A stretch of DNA of 64,000 nt from assembly GCF_017488845.2 (NCBI RefSeq), contig NZ_CP083370.1:1240001-1304000 (forward strand). The letters are read 5' to 3'. Of this stretch, positions 46,081-53,896 are shown piece by piece. The notes under the pieces were generated by a model. It saw only the letters and a program-made list of their open reading frames with translations, made no database searches and had not been told where the DNA came from. Positions within the stretch are counted from its first letter, which is position 1. Every line of letters starts with the position of its first letter. The position numbers were made by a program, and so were the translations under genes. This stretch comes from Ensifer canadensis. Lineage in GTDB: Bacteria > Pseudomonadota > Alphaproteobacteria > Rhizobiales > Rhizobiaceae.

Positions 46081-48561
46081 ATGAGCGAGATCGAAGTCCG
46101 GTCTTTGATGCAGGACGCAGATCGTGTCGCTCCGGCACCACCCGCTTCGGTTTCGATCGGGAGCATGTCTGCAACGCCTGCGAATGCACGCGGCAACCTC
46201 GTTTTTCGCCTTGTCAAATCTTGCGCCGCGCTCGCGCACGCACGCCTCCGACCAGAGGCGATTGCCGCACACTGGCGCGAAGCGGTCGAAGAAGAATCGG
46301 CCTTCGGCCACGGATTGGTGCTTGTCCCCGTCCTGTTAGCCGCCGGCGTGCTGACGTGGCTCTCGCTGCCCTATGACCTCGGACTCATCAAACTTGCACT
46401 GCTGCTTTGCGTTTTCGGAATAGCCGCCTTGCTGTGCAACCTCCGTGTGCGCGCCCTGCGTGCGCCGAGGATCGCAGCGGGGCTGTTCACGGCGGGAATG
46501 ATGCTTGCGGCGATCGAGGCATCGCGCATCGACACGATCGTTCTCGATGGACCGGTAACGACGAACCTGCGCGGCAAGGTATTTTCGCGCGAGAAGAATG
46601 ATCGGGACCACTGGCGCTACGGAATTGTCATCGAGCAAACCACGAAGCCGACGTTGCGCCGTGCGCCGTTGAAGGCCATGGTGCTGTCGCGCAGCCCGCA
46701 CGCGCCGTTGGCGATCGGGGCAACGATCGAGGGCAGGGCGCGTCTTTCGCCGCCTTCCGGCCCTGCGTTGCCAGGCCTCAACGACTTCGCATTCGATTCT
46801 TATTTCCGGCAGATCGGCGCCGTCGGTTACTTCTATGGTGCGCCACTTAGCCCGATAGCCGACGGTGCTGCGACGGTGGCGGACCGCTCGTTTTGGATGC
46901 GGATGGCGGAGTATCTGGCCGCGCTACGCGAAACGGTCGGCGAGCGGATCCGCACGGCAGTCGGTGGCGACACTGGTGCGCTCGCTGCAGCCCTGGTGAC
47001 GGCGGAAGAAAGGGCGATTGGTCGCGACACCGTCGAGATGCTGCGACAGGCGGGCTTGGCGCACGTTTTGGCGATCTCCGGTCTCAAGATGGTGCTTGCG
47101 GCAGGTACGTTTCTAATCGGAGCGCGTACCGTCTTGAGTGCGGTTCCCGGGTTGGCGCAGCGCGTGGCGATCAAGAAGGTTGCCGCTGCGGGCGCTCTGG
47201 CAATGGTCTTCCTTTACATCTTGATTTCCGGTGGAGCCGTATCCGCCGTCCGCGCCTGGATCATGATTTCGAACATGCTGGTTGCGGTCTTCTTCGACCG
47301 CATGTCGATCAGCCTGAGAAATATCGCGCTGGCTGCGATTGTCATCATCGTGATCACGCCATCTGCCGTTGCGGGGCCGGGCTTCCAGATGTCGTTCGCC
47401 GCCACGCTGGCGTTGGTTGCTGGCTATGCGCGCTGGCGCCAGCGTGCGGAAGCAGAAGAGCCGGCAGTCGCCGGGCGTTGGTGGGGCAGGCGGCTCGTCA
47501 CGGGTTTCGTTATCGGCGTGGTTGCGACCTCATTGATCGGCGGACTTGCAACCGCGGTTTACTCTGCCGCCTATTTCCAGCGACTGCCGGCCTATGGGTT
47601 GCTCGCCAATATTCTCGCAGCGCCACTGATCAGCATTGTGATCATGCCGTTCGGCCTCTTCGCCATGGTGTTGACGCCTTTCGGTCTCGAGCAGTACCCG
47701 CTCGCCGTCATGGCTTGGGGCCTTGACGGTATGCTGGTGATCGCCCGCTTCGTCACGTCGCTCGACGGCGAGTTTCTGACCGGCCGCGTCGGGCCGCTGG
47801 CATTCGTTCTTATCGCTGCCGGCGGCGTTATTCTGTGTGTGTTGCGCACTTGGCTGGCAGGGCTCGGAGCCGTGCTGCTGTTTTCCGGACTCGTGTGCCT
47901 CGCGTTCGAAGACAGGCAATTGCCGGCGATCGTGGTATCGGAAGATGGGCGCCTCGTCGGATTGGTCACCGACGCCGCCATTGCGACGAACCGGGATCGT
48001 CCCTCCGACTTCCTTTTCTCTCAATGGCAGCGGGCATTGGCGGTCGACGCCCACGTCGCTCCGATGCCCGCGCAAGGGGCGGTCGCTGATGGTCTTTATC
48101 CCGAGGCGAAGCTACGGCCCGCGAAGGCGCAAACGAGGACCATCGATGCCGCGACAGCCGCCGCCATCCGTCACGATATCAACTCCGCGCTCGGCCAAGT
48201 TTCGCCGAATGCTTTTTCGTGCCGCGAGAAAGAATGGTGCATCGCTCGAAGCGATGCCGGCTGGACCGTTGCTCTCGTCGAAAACCCCTACCTGTTTGAG
48301 GTGCTGTGCAATCAGGTCGATCTGCTGATCGTGCCGGGAAGCACCGAGCGGACCTGTTCATCCGGCCGGGCGCGGATCCTGAGTGGACGCCTGCTGCGAT
48401 TGGTAGGTGCGATCGAGATTTTCGCCGAGCCGGTTGCGGGCGATGAGCTTCCGAAAATGCGCTTCAAGACGTCGTTCACGTCGCTGCAACGCCCTTGGGA
48501 GCGGCACCGCGCATATGACTGGAGAAGTGACGGCTTCGTCGATAACTCTCCCGCCCTTTGA
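46081..48561 (+). CDS. comEC: ComEC/Rec2-type DNA uptake channel protein
   Basis: The 826-residue membrane protein has two N-terminal helices, a DUF4131 (OB-like) domain around 150-260, and the Competence domain with many helices (about 300-620). Key segments are HVLAISGLKM, LISGGAVSAVRAWIM and PGFQMSFAATLALV. Where most relatives have His after ISGL, this protein has Lys (K336). The C-terminal 200 residues resemble the reduced tail of alphaproteobacterial ComEC without a metal-binding HxHxDH motif. It would move single-stranded DNA across the inner membrane. No other competence genes are nearby, and natural transformation is not established for such hosts. Confidence 0.9.
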   Translation: MSEIEVRSLMQDADRVAPAPPASVSIGSMSATPANARGNLVFRLVKSCAALAHARLRPEAIAAHWREAVEEESAFGHGLVLVPVLLAAGVLTWLSLPYDLGLIKLALLLCVFGIAALLCNLRVRALRAPRIAAGLFTAGMMLAAIEASRIDTIVLDGPVTTNLRGKVFSREKNDRDHWRYGIVIEQTTKPTLRRAPLKAMVLSRSPHAPLAIGATIEGRARLSPPSGPALPGLNDFAFDSYFRQIGAVGYFYGAPLSPIADGAATVADRSFWMRMAEYLAALRETVGERIRTAVGGDTGALAAALVTAEERAIGRDTVEMLRQAGLAHVLAISGLKMVLAAGTFLIGARTVLSAVPGLAQRVAIKKVAAAGALAMVFLYILISGGAVSAVRAWIMISNMLVAVFFDRMSISLRNIALAAIVIIVITPSAVAGPGFQMSFAATLALVAGYARWRQRAEAEEPAVAGRWWGRRLVTGFVIGVVATSLIGGLATAVYSAAYFQRLPAYGLLANILAAPLISIVIMPFGLFAMVLTPFGLEQYPLAVMAWGLDGMLVIARFVTSLDGEFLTGRVGPLAFVLIAAGGVILCVLRTWLAGLGAVLLFSGLVCLAFEDRQLPAIVVSEDGRLVGLVTDAAIATNRDRPSDFLFSQWQRALAVDAHVAPMPAQGAVADGLYPEAKLRPAKAQTRTIDAATAAAIRHDINSALGQVSPNAFSCREKEWCIARSDAGWTVALVENPYLFEVLCNQVDLLIVPGSTERTCSSGRARILSGRLLRLVGAIEIFAEPVAGDELPKMRFKTSFTSLQRPWERHRAYDWRSDGFVDNSPAL

Positions 48562-48734
48562 GATCTCGATTGAAACGCAGGCATGAAATTATTCTTGATC
48601 TTTATACTCCACAAATCCTTGTGTTTCGTTCATAGTTTGTCGTAAAGAGCGGCCAATGCACGTTGAGGTGGCCGAAATTCCGGCTGCCCTGTGATTTTTG
48701 TGATGGCGAAACGGACCAGTACGCGAGGAACAAG

Positions 48735-49784
48735 ATGCCCAATCGAACACGATCGAAGCTGAATTTGTTGGCCGCAGCGACATTGGTGCTGGCTTCTGGT
48801 CTTCCCTCGACGGTCGTGTTTGCACAGGCGACAACCTCAACCGAAACGACCGCTCCTGCGGTCAGCCAGGCTCAAGACGCGGGACCTGCGGGAACGGCAC
48901 GGGCCAATGCCAATGCAGCGGCCCGTGGCGAGCAGCCGACTGTCGACGGTCTTCCGGCCACCGGGTCTGAAGCCGGCGCACAAACACCGGCTGTGTCGAT
49001 TGAGACGCCCGCAGCAGAAGCGGCGGCCAACCCAGTCCTGCCACACGACCTTTCGCCTATCGGCATGTTCCTTGCCGCCGACATGGTGGTGAAGGCAGTG
49101 ATGATCGGGCTGGCGCTCGCCTCGGTCATCACCTGGGCGATTTTCGTGGCCAAGACGTTTGAACTCTTCGCCGCAAAGGCGCGCCTCAGCCGCGCCGTCC
49201 GTCAGCTCTCCGCTGCAAACGGGTTGGCAGAGCTTAAGTCCACATTCAACGGCAAGGCGGGCCCTGCCGCGGAAATGGTTGCCGCTGCGATCGATGAGAT
49301 GGTGCGTTCGGAGGCTGTGCTCGATCACGCACCGGCAGCTGGTCTCAAGGAACGCGTCGCATCGCTGCTGACGCGTATCGAGGTTCGCGCCGGCAAGCGC
49401 ATGACGAGCGGAACGGGCATCCTTGCCTCGATCGGCTCCGTCGGCCCGTTCGTCGGTCTGTTCGGAACCGTCTGGGGGATCATGAACTCCTTCATTGGCA
49501 TCAGCAAAGCGCAGACGACCAACCTGGCGATCGTTGCTCCCGGTATTGCCGAAGCGCTGCTGGCGACCGCAATCGGTCTCGTTGCCGCTATCCCCGCCGT
49601 TATCATCTACAACTACTTTGCCCGCGCGGTGGGTGGCTACAAGGTGATCCTCGCCGACGCGGCAGCCGCCGTCGAACGGCTTGTCAGCCGCGATCTCGAT
49701 CATCGCCTGGTCCGCAAGGCGCAACCGCGTCGCCAGGATGGCTTTGCCCATCCGGCAGACGCGTCGATCGCAAGGATCGGGTGA
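48735..49784 (+). CDS. exbB: ExbB-type TonB-system proton channel (MotA/TolQ/ExbB family)
   Basis: The 349-residue protein has a signal sequence (cleaved near VFA-Q at 30) and a Pro/Ala/Thr-rich periplasmic extension to about 110, as in long rhizobial ExbB. Three helices follow, with the conserved GPFVGLFGTVWGIMNSF and EALLATAIGLVAAIPAVI that form the proton channel. ATG 48735 with GAGGAA was chosen; an upstream open stretch is unrelated. exbD follows after three bases. No tonB lies next to it. Confidence 0.93.
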   Translation: MPNRTRSKLNLLAAATLVLASGLPSTVVFAQATTSTETTAPAVSQAQDAGPAGTARANANAAARGEQPTVDGLPATGSEAGAQTPAVSIETPAAEAAANPVLPHDLSPIGMFLAADMVVKAVMIGLALASVITWAIFVAKTFELFAAKARLSRAVRQLSAANGLAELKSTFNGKAGPAAEMVAAAIDEMVRSEAVLDHAPAAGLKERVASLLTRIEVRAGKRMTSGTGILASIGSVGPFVGLFGTVWGIMNSFIGISKAQTTNLAIVAPGIAEALLATAIGLVAAIPAVIIYNYFARAVGGYKVILADAAAAVERLVSRDLDHRLVRKAQPRRQDGFAHPADASIARIG

Positions 49785-49787
49785 GAC

Positions 49788-50213
49788 ATGGCCGGCAAGG
49801 TTACCGACAGCGGCGGCGATCTCGACGAGAACAGCGAGATCAACGTCACCCCATTCATCGATGTCATGCTCGTTTTGCTGATCATCTTCATGGTCGCGGC
49901 ACCACTTGCGACCGTGGACATGAAGGTCGATCTGCCGCAATCGGCCTCCAAGCCGACGCCGCGCGACGATAAGCCGGTCTTCGTCACGCTCAACGCCGAC
50001 CTCGGTCTGGCGATTGGCAACGAAGAAACAGCCCGTGAGGAATTTGCGGTGGAGCTTCAGCGCCTGACGGAGGGTAACACCGAGACGCGCGTTCTGCTGC
50101 GTGCGGACAAGGCCGTCGACTACGGCGAGCTGATGACGGTCATGAACCTCATCCAGAACGCCGGTTATACGAAGATTGCCCTCGTTGGGCTCGAAGGGGC
50201 GCCTGGCCGCTGA
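49788..50213 (+). CDS. exbD: ExbD-type TonB-system protein
   Basis: The 141-residue partner of ExbB has a short cytoplasmic start, one membrane helix with the key aspartate in INVTPFIDVMLVLLIIFMV, and a periplasmic domain (VDLPQSASKPTP...). It begins three bases after exbB. Together they energise outer-membrane uptake through a TonB encoded elsewhere. Confidence 0.94.
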   Translation: MAGKVTDSGGDLDENSEINVTPFIDVMLVLLIIFMVAAPLATVDMKVDLPQSASKPTPRDDKPVFVTLNADLGLAIGNEETAREEFAVELQRLTEGNTETRVLLRADKAVDYGELMTVMNLIQNAGYTKIALVGLEGAPGR

Positions 50214-50349
50214 CGTCAGGCTCTCTCTGTTCTGGCGGCAGCCAGCGCCGCCGCCCGTGCCGGGCCGTGCAAACGTCGCTTCGGTGTTTCTCGTTCCTTT
50301 TTCCGCTGCAAGATGTCGCTGTCGCTTGAAACCAGCGGGAGGGCGATTT

Positions 50350-50448
50350 ATGAGCTTATATAAAGGCGCCATATTTGGCAGCCAGAAGACGACTGCGCGG
50401 TCATCCGGGATACCGGTGCCGTGCCATCCGGACACGAGGGCAGTATGA
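50350..50448 (+). CDS. Possible 32-residue leader ORF coupled to pcm
   Basis: The ORF starts at ATG with GGGAGGG seven bases upstream, encodes MSLYKGAIFGSQKTTARSSG and 12 further residues, and stops in the TGA that overlaps the pcm ATGATG. The ribosome site and stop/start overlap suggest translational coupling. No homology is recognised; it could be chance. Confidence 0.35.
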   Translation: MSLYKGAIFGSQKTTARSSGIPVPCHPDTRAV

Positions 50449-51113
50449 TGAATTTCGAAGCGGCGCGCACCAAGATGGTGGACAACCAGATCCGGACGAC
50501 GGATGTGACGTCCCATGCGATCCTGTCCGCTTTCCTCTCCGTACCGCGCGAAGAATTCGTGCCTTCGCGGATGAAGGAACTCGCCTATATCGATGCCGAC
50601 ATCGAACTCGACGGCGCTAAGGGCGCAAGCCCGCGGTACCTGATGGAGCCGTCGCCGCTCGCCAAGCTGCTGCAACTCGCCGAAATCTCGAAGTCAGACG
50701 TGGTGCTGGAGATCGGCTGTGGCACCGGTTACGCCTCGGCGCTGCTTTCGTTGATCGCCGGTTCGGTCGTCGCACTCGAAAGCGATGAAGCGCTTGCCGC
50801 AACTGCGACGGAAACCTTGGCACGGCTGGGCTATGACAACGTTGCCGTGGTCACCGGCGATCTTGGCAAGGGATATGCCGGCGAGGCACCCTATGATGTC
50901 ATTTTCGTTCATGGTTCGGTAGAAGTGCTTCCTCCGGCCTTGTTCGAGCAGTTGCGCGACGGCGGCCGGCTTATTGCCGTTGAAGGCTTCGGTAACGCTT
51001 CGCGTGCTAAGCTTTATGTCCATGAGCATGGGAAGACGTCCGAAAGGGCGGATTTCAACACTGCGGTCAAGCCGCTTCCCGGCTTCCGCCGCGAGCAGAC
51101 TTTTGTTTTTTGA
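50448..51113 (+). CDS. pcm: Protein-L-isoaspartate O-methyltransferase family protein
   Basis: The 221-residue SAM-dependent methyltransferase repairs isoaspartyl residues. It has the N-terminal MVDNQIRTTDV and VPREEFVP, then motif I VLEIGCGTGYASALLS, post-I VVALESDEAL and DVIFVHGSVEVLPPALFEQLRDGGRLIAV. The two adjacent ATGs (50445, 50448) differ by one codon; GAGGG spacing favours the second. It is upstream of tolC, a common rhizobial order. Confidence 0.9.
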   Translation: MNFEAARTKMVDNQIRTTDVTSHAILSAFLSVPREEFVPSRMKELAYIDADIELDGAKGASPRYLMEPSPLAKLLQLAEISKSDVVLEIGCGTGYASALLSLIAGSVVALESDEALAATATETLARLGYDNVAVVTGDLGKGYAGEAPYDVIFVHGSVEVLPPALFEQLRDGGRLIAVEGFGNASRAKLYVHEHGKTSERADFNTAVKPLPGFRREQTFVF

Positions 51114-51166
51114 GGTGCCACTTATTGAGGTATCTCAACATTTGATTGTGCTGCTAAAATAGCAAT

Positions 51167-51182
51167 GTTGCCAATTGGCAAC
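51167..51182. promoter_or_regulatory. Perfect 16-bp palindrome upstream of tolC
   Basis: GTTGCCAATTGGCAAC is its own reverse complement and lies in the AT-rich 287-base gap between pcm and tolC, 218 bases before the tolC start. A TAAAAT box lies seven bases to its left. The binding protein is unknown. Confidence 0.45.
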
Positions 51183-51400
51183 GAACCACCTGTTTCTTTT
51201 TGAAATGATCGTGCGCAGTATCGGTGTACAGTTGTGATCAGGCCGAATCCGGGTTTCAAAGAGTGCTGAGGTAGTGATTTGCTCACCGGTGGGCGGTGTG
51301 AGCGCTTCATCGCCGTATTTAGGGCGGCCCGGTTTCGACGTCGGAATGGTGCCGCAGGAAATAGTGGGCTGGCTTTGCCGCCCCGATCGGAGAGGGAAGT

Positions 51401-52771
51401 ATGGTGTCGATTGTCCGCAAAGCAGCCTTTTGGGCTGCCGTCTCGACGAGTGTACTGCTTGCGCCGCAGGCCGTGCTGGCGGAGACGATCTTCGGCGCAA
51501 TGGCCAAAGCCTATGAAAATAACCCGGATCTGAACGCCGCGCGCGCTGGTCTTAGGGCGACCGACGAAGGGGTGCCGATCGCGAAGTCCGGGTTTCGTCC
51601 ACAGGTTTCGGCTTTTGCAAACGGAACGCTTTCAAACGTCGACAACGAGCTTACCGGAAGCCGGGACTTTCATCAGGGGCAGATCGGTATCACCGTAACC
51701 CAGATGATTTTTGATGGCTTTCAGACGCTGAACAATGTTCGCGCCGCTGAATCGAATGTCTTCGCCAACCGCGAATCGCTTCGCGCAAACGAGATCCAGA
51801 TTCTGCTCGCAGCAGCCACGTCCTACGCCAACATCGCGCGCGACCAGCAGATCGTTGTTATTCGCCGGCAGAACCTCGCCTTCCTCAGGGAACAGCTGAA
51901 CGCATCCCAGGCTCGCCTTGACGTGGGTGAAGGCACCCGCACGGACGTCAGCCTTTCCGAGGCATCGCTTGCCGACGCGCAGTCGCTTCTGATTACCGCC
52001 ATTGCGCAGTTGAAGCAGAGCGAATCAGTCTACGTGCAGATCGTCGGCGTTGCGCCGACGGGTATCAAGCAGCCGGGGCCGGCCACCAAGGGGCTTCCGC
52101 GTTCGCTCGATCAGGCTGTTGCCCTGGGATTGCGTCAGCACCCGACCATTCTCGCCGCCCAGTACAAGGTCGATACGGCCGGCTTCCAGGTGAAGTCTGC
52201 TGAAGGCACCATGCTGCCCGGCGTGAGCATTCAGGGGCAGGTTGGACGCGTGACCGGCAACTCCGGCGACGGTCTTGACAGCAACGCGTCGAGCGTTACT
52301 GCCCGCCTGACGGTGCCGATCTACCAGGGTGGCGCGGAATACGGTCAGATTCGCCAAGCGAAGGAGACCTTGGGCCAGCAGCGCATCCTCGTCGATTCGC
52401 AGCGCGCCGCCGTTCAGCAGAACGTCGTGAGCGCACACGCCCAACTTGAGGCGGCAATTGCGCGCATCGGCGCCAACAAGACGCAGATCTCGGCGGCTAA
52501 CATGGCGCTTGCCGGCGTCATCGAAGAGCGCAATGTTGGTCAGCGCACTACGCTCGACGTGCTCGATTCGCAGCAGACCGTTCTGAATGCGCAGGAACAG
52601 CTGGCTATCGCCCAGCGCGACGCCGTCGTCGCAAGCTACGGTCTGCTCGCTGCCACCGCGACACTGAGCGTCAAGAGCCAGGGCCTGCAGGTCGCGGAAT
52701 ATCGCGCCGAAGAGCATTACGAAGCCGTCAAGGACAAATGGTTCGGACTTCGAACCGTCGACGGCCGCTGA
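51401..52771 (+). CDS. tolC: TolC family outer membrane efflux protein
   Basis: The 456-residue outer-membrane channel serves type I secretion and multidrug efflux. A signal peptide ends at LAE (residue 28). Two OEP repeats with long coiled helices follow; hallmarks include AYENNPDLNAARAGLRATDE, MIFDGFQTLNNVRAAE and RLTVPIYQGGAEYGQIRQAKE, and late NVGQRTTLDVLDSQQTVLNAQE. The ribosome site GAGAGGGA is close to the ATG. It is closed by a terminator. Confidence 0.95.
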   Translation: MVSIVRKAAFWAAVSTSVLLAPQAVLAETIFGAMAKAYENNPDLNAARAGLRATDEGVPIAKSGFRPQVSAFANGTLSNVDNELTGSRDFHQGQIGITVTQMIFDGFQTLNNVRAAESNVFANRESLRANEIQILLAAATSYANIARDQQIVVIRRQNLAFLREQLNASQARLDVGEGTRTDVSLSEASLADAQSLLITAIAQLKQSESVYVQIVGVAPTGIKQPGPATKGLPRSLDQAVALGLRQHPTILAAQYKVDTAGFQVKSAEGTMLPGVSIQGQVGRVTGNSGDGLDSNASSVTARLTVPIYQGGAEYGQIRQAKETLGQQRILVDSQRAAVQQNVVSAHAQLEAAIARIGANKTQISAANMALAGVIEERNVGQRTTLDVLDSQQTVLNAQEQLAIAQRDAVVASYGLLAATATLSVKSQGLQVAEYRAEEHYEAVKDKWFGLRTVDGR

Positions 52772-52778
52772 TCAAAGA

Positions 52779-52810
52779 AAACGCCTCGGGAAACCGGGGC
52801 GTTTCTGCTT
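52779..52810 (+). terminator. Terminator after tolC
   Basis: An 11-bp stem AAACGCCTCGG/CCGGGGCGTTT (one G-U pair) with a short GAAA-type loop is followed by TTTCTGCTT. Confidence 0.8.
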
Positions 52811-52955
52811 CTGCCGATCGAAACAAATCTGTGCAACAATCCAAGTGTCTGATTCGTGGCGTATGTTTCGTCCGCGGACTCACTTAAGGTTTGTTTGTTA
52901 TCGGCACATGCGTCGTTTCGGGACACATGCTCTGCCGCGTCAAACGGGGATAGAA

Positions 52956-53774
52956 ATGGCACAGCTCAATGTCGCGCGTGAACCTTCGATGGATGAGATT
53001 CTCGCATCCATTCGCAAGATCATCGAGAGCAATGAGCCGGGGCAGACCGATTTCTCCTCGCGTGACCAATACGAGGACGACGGCTCGGATGAGATTGAAC
53101 TGACGATCGACAGCGAAATCGAGGCTGCCGCTTTCGGCAGGCGGGAGGACCATGGCGAGGCGTCCAAGCTCGCTACACCTTCGCCGGAGATCGAGGTGGC
53201 CGTCATTCCTTCGGAGCCGCATTCGAGCATCGCGCAGCCGCCGCTTTCGCTGGCGGACGTTGCAGCCCGAGTAAGGGCGGCCTCCGAGCGCCACACCATG
53301 AGCTATACCGCCAAAGAGCCGGTCAAGGATGTGCCTTCGCGCAGCGTTCAGGATAGTCCGGTCATCACGTCACGTATGGCAGCAGTGTCCGCGCCGCCGG
53401 CGCCGGTTGATCGTCTCTCGGTGAGCGCCGTACAAGAGCCCGTCAATCGGGCGGTAGCTGTTGAAGCGCTGAAGGTAGCAGACCCGGCACCCGTAGCCGT
53501 TTCGGCCGGACCGGTGGCTGTTATTGCCGAAGAGCCCGTGACCGAAAAGGCCGCGCCTGCGATCCTTTCACCCGAGGTTGGTCGTCAGGTCGCTCAGTCC
53601 TTCGACAATCTTGCCCAGGCGGTCGACCTCAGCACGCGGCGGTCGTTCGACGAAATTGCCGAAGAAATGCTGCGCCCGATGCTGCAGGAATGGCTGGACG
53701 ACAACCTACCGACCTTGGTTGAACGGCTGGTGCGTGAAGAGATCGAACGCGTCGCGCGCGGCCCCCGGCGCTAG
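52956..53774 (+). CDS. popZ: PopZ-like polar organizing protein (DUF2497)
   Basis: The 272-residue protein has the conserved N-terminal helix REPSMDEILASIRKIIESNE, an acidic and then Pro/Ala/Val-rich disordered middle, and a C-terminal oligomerisation helix block (SFDEIAEEMLRPMLQEWLDDNLPTLVERLVREEIERVAR). This is the layout of PopZ, which forms a polar condensate that anchors chromosome origins and cell-cycle factors in alphaproteobacteria. In Agrobacterium relatives it marks the growing pole. ATG 52956 gives the family start MAQLNVAREPSMDE. Confidence 0.85.
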   Translation: MAQLNVAREPSMDEILASIRKIIESNEPGQTDFSSRDQYEDDGSDEIELTIDSEIEAAAFGRREDHGEASKLATPSPEIEVAVIPSEPHSSIAQPPLSLADVAARVRAASERHTMSYTAKEPVKDVPSRSVQDSPVITSRMAAVSAPPAPVDRLSVSAVQEPVNRAVAVEALKVADPAPVAVSAGPVAVIAEEPVTEKAAPAILSPEVGRQVAQSFDNLAQAVDLSTRRSFDEIAEEMLRPMLQEWLDDNLPTLVERLVREEIERVARGPRR

Positions 53775-53796
53775 GATCTGAACCTTTCCGATACAG

Positions 53797-53823
53797 AGGC
53801 CGCGGAACAGTCGCGGCCTTTTT
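53797..53823 (+). terminator. Terminator after popZ-like gene
   Basis: An 8-bp stem AGGCCGCG/CGCGGCCT with a seven-base loop is followed by a T run. Confidence 0.88.
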
Positions 53824-53832
53824 GCGTTCGTG

Positions 53833-53861
53833 TTGACTTGCACCGGTCGTTCCGGTTTACA
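53833..53861 (+). promoter_or_regulatory. Candidate valS promoter
   Basis: TTGACT and TTTACA are separated by 17 bases, between the popZ terminator and the valS start. Confidence 0.4.
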
Positions 53862-53896
53862 AGACATAGACATCAATCTCCAAAATTGGCTTCAAA

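Noticed and set aside
50326..50354. TTGAAA-N17-TATGAG as a pcm promoter
   Set aside because: The -10 overlaps the ATG of the 32-codon ORF with a strong ribosome site, and the hexamers are weak. One of the two readings must be wrong and neither is certain.
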